NCBI RefSeq assembly: GCF_014874065.1
Contig: NZ_JADBEE010000001.1
Coordinates: forward strand, 124,001 to 188,000
DNA: 64,000 bases
Origin: Nesterenkonia halotolerans
GTDB taxonomy: Bacteria > Actinomycetota > Actinomycetes > Actinomycetales > Micrococcaceae
Reading direction: 5' to 3'
The translations under genes and the position numbers were made by a program. Under the pieces are notes generated by a model that was not told the DNA's origin, ran no database searches, and was given only the letters and a program-made list of their open reading frames with translations. Below, piece after piece: positions 53,174-61,691 of the stretch; the stretch's first letter is position 1; every line of letters begins with the position of its first letter.

Positions 53174-55369
53174 ATGTCCACACGCGCTGAACCCACGCAG
53201 TCCACGTCCGTCTCGGCACCCTCGGTGCCTGAGTCCGGTGCGCGTTCCTCGCGAAGTGGACGTTTCCAGCCGGAGATCCAGGGCCTGCGGGCACTGGCCG
53301 TGCTGCTGGTGGTGATGTATCACTTCTGGCCCGAGCGGCTGACCGGGGGATACATCGGGGTCGATGTCTTCTTCGTGATCTCCGGTTACCTGATCACAGC
53401 GCACCTGTTCAAAGAGGCCAATCGAACCGGTCGCATCAGACTGGGACAGTTCTGGGCTCGCCGCATCCGCCGACTCCTCCCACTGAGCCTGTTGGTCCTG
53501 GGGCTCACCGCGGTGGCAGCAGTGGCGATACTCCCCAGCACCGAGTGGCAGAGCACGCGACGCCAGATCATGGCCTCGGCGCTCTATGTGCAGAACTGGA
53601 TCCTCGCCGAGGATGCTGTCGACTACTCCAAGGCCGATGAACGCGCGACCGCGGTGCAGCACTTCTGGTCGCTCTCAGTGGAGGAGCAGTTCTACGTCCT
53701 CTGGCCGGTGCTGCTGGCGCTGGTCCTGGCTGTGGCGGTCTTCGGGCGCCGTCGTCGTCTTGCCCGCAACCCCGACGCGACCCCGCGGGTGAGCGTGCGC
53801 ACCATCTTCCTCTCCGTGATCGGGGTCCTGGGCGTCGCCTCGCTCGCCTTCTCGATCTACTACACGGCAGACTCCTCGGCCCAGGCATACTTCGTCACCC
53901 CCACCAGGATCTGGGAGTTCGCCCTGGGGGCCGTGCTCGCGCTTGTGCTGGGGGCCAGTCAGTTCACCGGACGATGGGCGAACCTGCTGGGCTGGACCGG
54001 ATTCGCGATGATCCTCGCCTCGGCGTACCTCTACAGCGCGCTCACTCCGTTCCCCGGTTGGGCGGCACTGGTTCCCACAGTGGGTGCCACCCTGCTCATG
54101 GCCTGTGGCGGCAAGCAACGGGTGACCGGCATCCACTGGTGGCTCTCGCTGCGTCCGGCCACGGCGATCGGAGACTGGTCCTACGCGATCTACCTCTGGC
54201 ACTGGCCGGTGGTCATCTTCGCGCCCTACGTCAGTGACGCCGCGAAGGAGTGGTACGTCAAGCTGCTGCTGATCCTCGGCGTCGTAACCCTCTCGGCGCT
54301 GAGCACGCGATTCTTCGAGGCCCCGCTGCGACGGGCGAAATTCCTGATGCCCACCTGGCGCACCATGGTGGCAGCCGCAGTCTCGATGGCGCTGGTGGTC
54401 GGCGTGGCGCACTATTCCGTCGAGCACGTGGAGCAGGATTTCTACGCCTCGGACCTCTCCGAGGACCATCCCTGCTACGGATATCGGGCGCTGGCGAACC
54501 CCGACCAGTGCGGGGACCCGTTCGAAGGGACGCTCGGACTCATGCCCTCGCCGGCCGACGTCGCCGCGCAGCCCCAGGAGCCGGTGTATCCGGGCTGTCA
54601 GGCGGAGGCCGAGGATGAAGGAGTGCCGGAGTGCTGGCTCGGGGCCGAGGAGTCTCAGGCCGACGGGACCATCGCCGTCTTCGGAGACTCGCACGCGACG
54701 ATGTGGCTGCCCGCCCTGGATGAGATCGCGCAGGACAGCGATAAACGGCTGCTGGTGCTCACCCGATCCAGCTGCACTCCGCGCGCCGGCACCTACGAGG
54801 ATGAAGACGATCCCTGCGGCGAGGCGAATCTCGAGATCCTTGATCGGCTGTCCGACGACGACGAGGTCGAGACCGTCGTGATCGCTGGAAGTCAGGTATA
54901 TGGAGGCTTCGATGGGCCGGACATCGACGTGGACTTCCCCGAGACCGACGTCGAGCTCACGGATCAGGCGCGCAGCATCATGGCCCCGATCGAGGTCTGG
55001 CTCGAGGCCGATAAGGAAGTCGTGGTCTTCGGCGAGATTCCGCGGATGAACTACGAACGCAATGAGGAGGAGACTCTCCCCGAATGCGTGGCCCTGAACG
55101 AGGACGACCTGGCAGCCTGCAACGACGACCTTGAGGACACCAGGGTGGCCGAGCGCTGGCTCACTCAGTCCGAGGATGTCTTCGACGAGGCCGAGAATTA
55201 CCACTTCGTCCCCACCGAGGACCTCGTCTGCCGCGAGGAGGATGAGACCTGCTACGCGGTGCTCGGCGGCGCCATCACCTACAACGACAACAGTCACCTC
55301 TCACACAACTTCGTGCGCTCGGTGACCCGGGAGATCGGTGAGCGGATGGAGCCGGCCCTGCAGAACTGA
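53174..55369 (+). CDS. O-acyltransferase with C-terminal SGNH domain (OafA type), second copy
   Basis: 731 residues. Acyltransferase-3 membrane domain opens with FQPEIQGLRALAVLLVVMYHF, then GGYIGVDVFFVISGYLIT and RRIRRLLPLSLLVL, with about ten TM segments. A soluble SGNH domain follows with FGDSHATMWLPALD (GDSH 504-507) and C-terminal DNSHLS. Function: O-acetylation of a surface glycan or peptidoglycan outside the membrane. Same architecture as the copy near 21 kb but strongly diverged in the linker. The ATG has AAGGAAA, though 14 bases away, so a TTG at 53129 remains possible. It sits next to wecC. Confidence 0.85.
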   Translation: MSTRAEPTQSTSVSAPSVPESGARSSRSGRFQPEIQGLRALAVLLVVMYHFWPERLTGGYIGVDVFFVISGYLITAHLFKEANRTGRIRLGQFWARRIRRLLPLSLLVLGLTAVAAVAILPSTEWQSTRRQIMASALYVQNWILAEDAVDYSKADERATAVQHFWSLSVEEQFYVLWPVLLALVLAVAVFGRRRRLARNPDATPRVSVRTIFLSVIGVLGVASLAFSIYYTADSSAQAYFVTPTRIWEFALGAVLALVLGASQFTGRWANLLGWTGFAMILASAYLYSALTPFPGWAALVPTVGATLLMACGGKQRVTGIHWWLSLRPATAIGDWSYAIYLWHWPVVIFAPYVSDAAKEWYVKLLLILGVVTLSALSTRFFEAPLRRAKFLMPTWRTMVAAAVSMALVVGVAHYSVEHVEQDFYASDLSEDHPCYGYRALANPDQCGDPFEGTLGLMPSPADVAAQPQEPVYPGCQAEAEDEGVPECWLGAEESQADGTIAVFGDSHATMWLPALDEIAQDSDKRLLVLTRSSCTPRAGTYEDEDDPCGEANLEILDRLSDDDEVETVVIAGSQVYGGFDGPDIDVDFPETDVELTDQARSIMAPIEVWLEADKEVVVFGEIPRMNYERNEEETLPECVALNEDDLAACNDDLEDTRVAERWLTQSEDVFDEAENYHFVPTEDLVCREEDETCYAVLGGAITYNDNSHLSHNFVRSVTREIGERMEPALQN

Positions 55370-55420
55370 GCCCGAGAACGTCGCTGCTGCACCCGTGCTG
55401 CAGGCCTGAAGGGAGTTCGG

Positions 55421-55441
55421 CGCGGCTGAGCGTCAGCCGCG
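55421..55441. terminator. Hairpin between convergent acyltransferase and glycosyltransferase genes
   Basis: CGCGGCTGA and TCAGCCGCG pair over 9 bp around GCG. It overlaps the stop codon of the minus-strand glycosyltransferase. No U-tract, so only a probable terminator. Confidence 0.45.
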
Positions 55442-58225
55442 TGGCTTCCTGCGTCGGCGGGCATGACTGAGCTGACGCCAGAATCGCTCCGCCTCGGGAC
55501 TGGTCCAGTTGTGCTCGCCGTAGTATCCGAGCAGGTCTGCCAGGGTCTCGGCGGCGAAGAGCCAGCTGGCGGGCTCGGACTCCAGCCGCCGCAGCTTGGG
55601 CAGCATCCAGCTCACAAAGAAGGGCTCCAGGCGGAGTGACCGGTAGGACTCGAGTTTGCCGATCTCACGCAGCCAGTCCGCTCGCGCGGCGTCGAGGGGT
55701 CGGTACTTCTCGAAGTAGCCAGGGTTGATGGTGTTCACCGTGGAATCGCTGACCGCGGAGTAGTAGGTGTGCACACCGATGTCCTGGACCCTGATCCGCC
55801 GGGCGTAGTAGAGCATCTGCTGGAAGAAGTAGCTGTCCTGTCCGACCGCGCCCAAGGGCTGGGTCAGCCCGCAGCCCTTCAGCCAGTCCGTGCGGGCGAC
55901 GATGGTCTGTATGCCCATGGGGCGGAAGTGCAGCTTCTCCAGAGCATCCGCCGGGACCGTGATGGTGCCTGTTTCATCGATGTCCTCCGCAAGGGTCTCG
56001 CGAAGGAGCTGGCTGTAGCGCAGGCGACCAAACTGGCTGGCCCAGTGGGTCATGTCCCCGAGGGCGAAGTCGACGCTCGGGTGCCCCAACAGGTCTTCGA
56101 GCAGACGCGCGAACCCGTCGTCCACCGCCTCGTTGTCAGGATCCAGATAGGTGACGAATTCCGTCTGGGCGAGCTGCAGTCCGGTGTTTCTGGGCCGGGA
56201 GGCAGAACCTGAGCCGCCTGCGGCGTGGTGATAGGCCATCACGTTCGGGTACTCGTGGGCGAGTTCTTCGATGGTGTCCACGGTGACCGGATCAGTGGAA
56301 CCGTCATTGACCAGAAGCACCTGCATCTTCTGGAAGACCGAGGATCGGCGCAGCGAGGCAAAGGCCTTGTGGCGCAGGTGATCGCCGTTGTTGTACACCG
56401 GCACGACCACCGCAAGCTTCAGCTGCAGGGCCTCGGCCATAGCGGCGGCCGCGCGCGACGAGGCGGCGAGGTCATCGTCGGACTCGAGGCTCGGGCGTGG
56501 GCGACGGGCATCCGTGGCTTCGCTGCGAGGGTGATGCCCCAGGTGGTCGGAGGAATAGATGCGGTGTCGGCGAGCTTCGGTGAGCAGAGCATCGGGCCCG
56601 GTCGTGACATCACGTCGTGGTCGCCACCATGCGCTCAGATCCAGTCCTGACCAGTCCGCCACGGATTCGTCGGGCAGGTGCCGCAGCGCGTCGGGATCGG
56701 CAAGCTCTGCGGAGCCCTCCTGCTTCGAGACGACCGGCGCGCCCTGGTATCGGAAGGCCGCGACTGCATCTGCCGCGTAGGTGGGGGAGTAGTGCCGAGC
56801 GGTGGAGAGCGGCAGCAGAATGTCGTAGCTCCCGTGCTGCGCGGGCAGCTGGTCCCAGGTGGTCAGCGGGATGTCCGCGTGGGTCTGCGCTGCCATCTCC
56901 GCGCGAAGCACCGGATCGGGCTCCTGGGCAACGGCCAGCACCCGTTCGGTGGGCAGGTCGACCGTGATTCCGAGTGACTCGCAGAACAGGCCGAGGGCAT
57001 CGGTCACGTGGTGGTCGGTGAACGCGGTGCGGATCCCGTCACCCTGGGCACGACGCAGCTCTGCGATGCTGAGCGATCCCAGCATGTCGGCGACGTCCGT
57101 GGCCGACTGCGGCACATGGACGTGGGGCAGGTAGGAGTTCACGCCCTGGTTGTAGGTGCTCAGCACCATCGAACCGCAGGCCTGCAGCTCCAGGACGCGC
57201 CGGTCGTAGAGGGTCTGCGAACTGATCACCGGATTCAGCGCAAGCCCGATATCGGTCACCCGGTCCACGGCTGCAAGGCGTGTGGGGCCGGGGTTGGGCG
57301 CGAGGAGCGGCCAATGACGCACGGCAAATCCTGCGCCGGTTCCCGTCGGGTGCTCGTCAGGCGCCCCACCACGGAACAGCGCTGTGGGAATCCCGTGGGA
57401 ACGGATGCCGTCCAGCAGCCATCCCATCATCAGTCGAAGGTCCTTGGGCCGTTGGCCGAGCTGCGCCTCTGCCAGACCGATCAGTCGGGGGGCGGGTCCT
57501 CGTGAGCCCAGAGGACTGCTCAGCAGGGGGTTCACGATCATGGGGACCCGTACGGCTTCCGCGGGACGCCGTCTGGTGGCGGCGTAACGGCGCACGGCTT
57601 CTTCGGAGACGGCAAAGACTCGATCGCAGGCCTTCGCGATCTCGCGCCCCGTCGTCGTGGTGCTGCGTGTGGTGTGGTCCCAGAAGACCACGGGAATGTT
57701 GCTCTTCCGGCAGGCAGGGATCACGTGGTTCAGCACGGTGTCGGCCCACGTGCGCTGCCGCTTCTGGGAATCCTGCGGACTGCCCTCGGGGGGCACGCTG
57801 TGCTGCGCCCCGATGCTTGCCGGAGTCAGGATCACCAGGTCCGTTGCTGCCAGCGCAGAGGCGCTGGCTACGACCTGGGCGGCGCGCAGCCCACGCGTCG
57901 TGGCCGCACCGGTGAGAAGCCCGCGGGTCAGCTCATCGTCGATCACGGTGACGCGAAGACTCAGCGGCGGACGGGAGATGCCGGTCTCCGGATCAGGCAG
58001 CGCCGCGATGCAGGGCTCCAAGTCCTCCAGAAGGCCGGTGTTGTCTCGCGCGCCCCGGGCGAAGGGGCTCCCTGGTTCAGGTCCCAGAAGCTCCAGTGCA
58101 GCAGGCTTCCGAAGCTCCGCGACCGGGTCGGGAGAGGCCTGGAGCTCCGCGAGCAGGCGCAGTCCCGCGTCGACCCGGGCCTGGCGTGCGCCGACGCCGG
58201 CGAATCGCAGCTGCGCAGGGTTCAC
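55433..58225 (-). CDS. Large multi-domain glycosyltransferase, GT2 C-terminal catalytic half (paralogue 1)
   Basis: 930 residues. The N-terminal half carries a GT-B-like region with VLELQACGSMVLSTYNQGVNSY (CgeB/GT4-like donor loop). A middle block of unknown function includes ARHYSPTYAADAVAAFRYQGA. A GT2 catalytic domain begins near residue 605 (LAVVVPVYNNGDHLRHKAF, LLVNDGSTD, then TYLDPDNEAVDDGF as DxD-type site). Highly similar in order and sequence to the gene three places upstream in the operon. GTGA start overlap couples it to the preceding small gene. Likely builds the ManNAcA-type wall polymer; sugar specificity is not readable. Confidence 0.8.
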   Translation of the reverse strand: MNPAQLRFAGVGARQARVDAGLRLLAELQASPDPVAELRKPAALELLGPEPGSPFARGARDNTGLLEDLEPCIAALPDPETGISRPPLSLRVTVIDDELTRGLLTGAATTRGLRAAQVVASASALAATDLVILTPASIGAQHSVPPEGSPQDSQKRQRTWADTVLNHVIPACRKSNIPVVFWDHTTRSTTTTGREIAKACDRVFAVSEEAVRRYAATRRRPAEAVRVPMIVNPLLSSPLGSRGPAPRLIGLAEAQLGQRPKDLRLMMGWLLDGIRSHGIPTALFRGGAPDEHPTGTGAGFAVRHWPLLAPNPGPTRLAAVDRVTDIGLALNPVISSQTLYDRRVLELQACGSMVLSTYNQGVNSYLPHVHVPQSATDVADMLGSLSIAELRRAQGDGIRTAFTDHHVTDALGLFCESLGITVDLPTERVLAVAQEPDPVLRAEMAAQTHADIPLTTWDQLPAQHGSYDILLPLSTARHYSPTYAADAVAAFRYQGAPVVSKQEGSAELADPDALRHLPDESVADWSGLDLSAWWRPRRDVTTGPDALLTEARRHRIYSSDHLGHHPRSEATDARRPRPSLESDDDLAASSRAAAAMAEALQLKLAVVVPVYNNGDHLRHKAFASLRRSSVFQKMQVLLVNDGSTDPVTVDTIEELAHEYPNVMAYHHAAGGSGSASRPRNTGLQLAQTEFVTYLDPDNEAVDDGFARLLEDLLGHPSVDFALGDMTHWASQFGRLRYSQLLRETLAEDIDETGTITVPADALEKLHFRPMGIQTIVARTDWLKGCGLTQPLGAVGQDSYFFQQMLYYARRIRVQDIGVHTYYSAVSDSTVNTINPGYFEKYRPLDAARADWLREIGKLESYRSLRLEPFFVSWMLPKLRRLESEPASWLFAAETLADLLGYYGEHNWTSPEAERFWRQLSHARRRRKPRG

Positions 58226-58602
58226 CGGCTGATACCTGCCTTGCGTGCCACCTGTCCCAAAGGTCGGCGCAGCTTGCGACCGGCGGCCCTGACGGCGCGG
58301 TCCGGGTGCTGCACGGAGAACTGGAGCTTCTTTCGCGCGCTGGTGGACAGACTCAGCGGTGTCGGCAGAGCTGAGCTCAGCGAGGAGCCGCCCTCTTCCA
58401 GCTCAGTCACCCGTGCTCTGAGCTGTGCCAGGTCGACCTCCTGCACCCGTTCGAGCTGGTCATAGGCCCAGCGCAGCTCCTGCAACAGCGCCTGCTGCTG
58501 CTGGAGCAGGCTGAGCACCAGGTCTCGAGTGTCCTGGCTCAGCTCGGCGCCCTGCGCTGCCGGGGTGGCGCGCTGATTGCTCGGGTGATCGGTGTCGGTC
58601 AT
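58222..58602 (-). CDS. Small coiled-coil protein, unknown function
   Basis: 126 residues. A Gln/Leu-rich coiled-coil stretch (LVLSLLQQQQALLQELRWAYDQLERVQEVDLAQLRARVTELEE about 28-70; shown here in part as LLQQQQALLQELRWAY) is followed by a basic C-terminal segment (KKLQF, RAAGRKLRRPLGQVARKAG). No TM or signal peptide. I recognise no family. Its start and stop overlap neighbours by four bases, so stoichiometric expression with the two large glycosyltransferases is expected; a scaffolding or adaptor role is only a guess. Confidence 0.65.
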   Translation of the reverse strand: MTDTDHPSNQRATPAAQGAELSQDTRDLVLSLLQQQQALLQELRWAYDQLERVQEVDLAQLRARVTELEEGGSSLSSALPTPLSLSTSARKKLQFSVQHPDRAVRAAGRKLRRPLGQVARKAGISR

Positions 58603-58736
58603 CGCGGGGTGTCCTTCAGATCGTGGTCGCTTCGGGCCGTCTCGGCCGTGGTGGTGTGGACGTGGGGCTTCGCGTCGGCGCCTCTGGTGGCTTCTGCGGC
58701 ACGCTCAGGATCGGTGCGCTCTGCGGGCAGCATCAT
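58599..58736 (-). CDS. 45-residue coupled small ORF
   Basis: ATG overlaps the stop of the large glycosyltransferase upstream (ATGA), and its own TGA overlaps the start of the coiled-coil gene (ATGA). The 45 residues begin MMLPAERTDPERAAEATRGA and end HDLKDTPR: hydrophilic, Ala/Thr/Asp-rich, with no recognised motif. The double overlap and unbroken frame between genes argue that it is translated. It could simply be a translational bridge that couples the two neighbours. Confidence 0.5.
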   Translation of the reverse strand: MMLPAERTDPERAAEATRGADAKPHVHTTTAETARSDHDLKDTPR

Positions 58737-61594
58737 GAGGCCCCTTCACTGGAGTTGAGGAACGCGAGGGCACGCGGGTCCTTCCAGCGGACATCGCCGT
58801 AGGCGGCGGCTATCTCACGGAGCACCGTCGCGGCTTCCTCTCGCTGGTCCGGGCGCACACGCTTGTATTTGTCCAGATACCAGGTGACGAAGAAGGATTC
58901 GAAGCGCTGGTGCTGGTAGGTCTCGAGAAGCCCCACTCTGCGCAGCCATTCCGCCCGGTCGGTCTCCAGAATGAGGTACTTGCGGAAATAGTTCGGTGAG
59001 ACCACGTTGACGATGGAGGTCTCCACAGCCCCGTAATAGGTGTACACGGGCCGATACACCGGGACGTAGGCGTGGGTGTGGAAGAACATCTGCTGGAAGA
59101 AGTAGCTGTCCTGACCCACGGCCCCGACGGGCTGCACGAGCCCCAGGCTCTGCAGCCATTCCCTCCGTGCCACCAGCGCCTCGATCGAGGCGGGACGGAA
59201 GTTCAGCCTCGCAAGCGAATCCCGGGTGGGGCGGTCCAGTCCGCCGCGGTGCTCGACCCCGGGGAGGAACCATTGGTGGTAGTCGTGGACACCGTATTTT
59301 CTGGTCCAGACGGCCATGGTCCCCAACGCGTAGTCGGCTTCGGGCTCAGCGCGGAGGCGTTCCAGAAGCTCCCAGTAGCCGTCGTCGAGCTCCTCGTCGT
59401 CCGGGTCCAGATAGGTGACGAACTCGGTGAAGCTCAGTTCGAGGCCGGTGTTGCGCGGACGTGACGCGGAGCCGGAACCGCCGCGAGGATGGTGGAACGC
59501 CGAGACGTTCGGCCAGGTGTGGGCCAGCTCCTCGATCGTGTCGACGGTCGAGGCATCGGTCGAGCCGTCGTTGATCAGCAGGATGTGCATCGTCTCGAAG
59601 ATGCTGGAACGGCGCAGCGAGGCGAAGGCCTTGTGCCGCAGATGATCGCCGTTGTTATAGATCGGCACGACGACGGCGAGCTGGAGTCCCAGCTCTGCTG
59701 CGGTGCGCCGGAACTCCTCACGTGCTGCAGCCTTGTCGCTTCCCCGCTCGGGATCGAGGGTGCGGCGCAGTCCTGCACGGCGGTGCCCCAGATGATCGAT
59801 GGCATAGACGCCGCAGCCAGCCGCGTCGGTCTTCAGGCTTTGCACCAGAGCATCGGGGGACGAGAGGGCGGCAGCTGCGGGACGCCACCAGGCGGAGAGG
59901 GAGAGGTCGACGACATCGGCGCGGCGCTGGTGCGCGGAGGCATCGGTGGACGCGGCGTCGCCGTCGAGCTTGGTGGTGACCCGGGCCGCCTGATAGCTGA
60001 AGGCAGCGGCGTGGTCAGCAGCGTAGTGCGGGCTGTAGCGATGGGTGCTGCTCACCGGCAGCAGGATGTCGAAAGGCGGACCCCCGGAGGGCGTCGTGGT
60101 CCTGTCCGGGCGCAGCAGGTCCTGCAGCCCTGCCCAGGTGGTGATCTCCAGCTGGGGGTGGGTCTGTGCCAGCAGGTCAGCCTCGAGATCGCCGGTGAGC
60201 TCATCCGCCACAGCCAGCACGCGGTCTGATCGGCCGGGGGTCTGAAGGCCGGCGGACCGGCAGATCCGGCTCAGCACGTCGGCGCCGTGGTGATCGGTGA
60301 AGACCTTCCTGATGCCCTCACCCTGAGCGCGGCGGAGCTCTTCGAGGCTCATCCCCTCCAGAGTCTTGGCGACGTCCTCGGCCGAGTTGGCGATCTGGAC
60401 CTGCGGATAGTAGGAGTTCACTCCCTGGTTATATGTGGAGAGCACCAGTGTGCCGCTGGCCTGGAGCTGGAGGACCTGAGGGTCGAAGACCGCCTGGGAG
60501 TCCATGACGGCGTTCACTGCAAGGCCGACGTCCATGCTGCGCTGCAGCGCGGCGATATTCGCGCTCGGTCGAAGGAGGTCCGCTGCGGCGGTCGATGGCG
60601 TCCAGGGGGCGTAGTCCACCGGGACACTCCACTGCTGCGCGTCGGCCGCGGCCGCGGGGGCTTGACGATGCTCCGGTGACAGGAACACCGCAGGACGTCC
60701 TGCGGCGAGCACTCCGTCGAAGAGTGGGGTGATGAACTGTGGATCCTGCAGCTGCGCCGCCGGTCGGCTCTGGTCCATGCCCAGGAGTCCCACCAGCTCG
60801 GTCTTTGCCGGCCGGGTCCCCAAGGGGGTATGCAGCAGCGGGCTGACCGGGTGCGGGATGACCTCGATGAGGTTCGCCTCGGGGCACTGGCTGCGGAGCA
60901 TCTCTGCGGCATCAGGGTCTGTGGCGAAGATGTCCTGTGAGAGGCGCGCGACCGGAAGGTAGACCTCGATCGGGGGAGCCGAGGTCACCACCATCGCACA
61001 GTGCAGTTCACGGGCACGGGCAGCGGGGATCAAGACCTCGGTGAGAAACGGGGTCACCTCGTCGGAATCGATGGCCTCGGAGCCGATGATCAGCAGATCC
61101 AGTGTGGGGAGTTCGACCTCCCAGTTCTGCACGGTGATCCGGCGCAGATCCGCGAGCTCATGGAACCCGGCATCCAGGACGGGACCGGCCATCACGCCTA
61201 CGGTGACGTTCAGCGGCGGTCTGGAGATTCCAGCCTCGGGCTGTGGAAGCTCTTCCGCCGCCTGCTGCGCCTGACCCAGCTGCTGGGCGGGCCAGCCGGG
61301 ATGGGGCTCCAGCCCGGGATCATCGTGTCGACCGAGAACGGCAGCGCGGAGGTTGTGCTGGGCTGCCACGTGCTCGCGGAGCCGGGAGGAGAAGGAGTGC
61401 TGCGCGGCGCCGGAGAAGGAACGACTGGCCGCGCGGTGTGCCTGCTGGGCACCCAGCAGCGCCTCGCCGTGGGATCGCCGGGCAGCCTCCACGATCTCCG
61501 CCTCCACCACCTCGGCTTCAGCCGCCCCGGTCCCCTCTGCGGAGGAGGTGCCTGCCGGCTCGCTCTGACTGGGGTGAAGGTCTATCCATCGCAC
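58733..61594 (-). CDS. Large multi-domain glycosyltransferase, GT2 C-terminal catalytic half (paralogue 2)
   Basis: 953 residues, clear paralogue of the gene at the far end of this operon: shared LQASGTLVLSTYNQGVNSY, the THRYSPHYAADHAAAFSYQAA middle block, and GDHLRHKAFASLRRSSIF followed by LLINDGSTD. GT2 domain from about residue 638, with TYLDPDDEELDDGYW as the metal-site region. The first 75 residues are variable and Ala/Glu-rich. First gene of the operon; GTG start lies six bases after TAGAGT, so the message seems leaderless. Divergent from ffh. Confidence 0.8.
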   Translation of the reverse strand: MRWIDLHPSQSEPAGTSSAEGTGAAEAEVVEAEIVEAARRSHGEALLGAQQAHRAASRSFSGAAQHSFSSRLREHVAAQHNLRAAVLGRHDDPGLEPHPGWPAQQLGQAQQAAEELPQPEAGISRPPLNVTVGVMAGPVLDAGFHELADLRRITVQNWEVELPTLDLLIIGSEAIDSDEVTPFLTEVLIPAARARELHCAMVVTSAPPIEVYLPVARLSQDIFATDPDAAEMLRSQCPEANLIEVIPHPVSPLLHTPLGTRPAKTELVGLLGMDQSRPAAQLQDPQFITPLFDGVLAAGRPAVFLSPEHRQAPAAAADAQQWSVPVDYAPWTPSTAAADLLRPSANIAALQRSMDVGLAVNAVMDSQAVFDPQVLQLQASGTLVLSTYNQGVNSYYPQVQIANSAEDVAKTLEGMSLEELRRAQGEGIRKVFTDHHGADVLSRICRSAGLQTPGRSDRVLAVADELTGDLEADLLAQTHPQLEITTWAGLQDLLRPDRTTTPSGGPPFDILLPVSSTHRYSPHYAADHAAAFSYQAARVTTKLDGDAASTDASAHQRRADVVDLSLSAWWRPAAAALSSPDALVQSLKTDAAGCGVYAIDHLGHRRAGLRRTLDPERGSDKAAAREEFRRTAAELGLQLAVVVPIYNNGDHLRHKAFASLRRSSIFETMHILLINDGSTDASTVDTIEELAHTWPNVSAFHHPRGGSGSASRPRNTGLELSFTEFVTYLDPDDEELDDGYWELLERLRAEPEADYALGTMAVWTRKYGVHDYHQWFLPGVEHRGGLDRPTRDSLARLNFRPASIEALVARREWLQSLGLVQPVGAVGQDSYFFQQMFFHTHAYVPVYRPVYTYYGAVETSIVNVVSPNYFRKYLILETDRAEWLRRVGLLETYQHQRFESFFVTWYLDKYKRVRPDQREEAATVLREIAAAYGDVRWKDPRALAFLNSSEGAS

Positions 61595-61600
61595 ATTGAT

Positions 61601-61606
61601 ACTCTA
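61601..61606 (-). promoter_or_regulatory. -10 element, leaderless type, for the large glycosyltransferase operon
   Basis: Minus-strand TAGAGT, six bases, GTG. The complementary plus-strand sequence GATACTCTAG may also contribute to the divergent ffh promoter. Confidence 0.5.
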
Positions 61607-61691
61607 GAGCCTCGGTACATCCACTGCGCAGTGGGCGCACTTCGCGCCTGCCCGAGCAGACATCACCAACGACCCAAGGGACCTACCTGAC

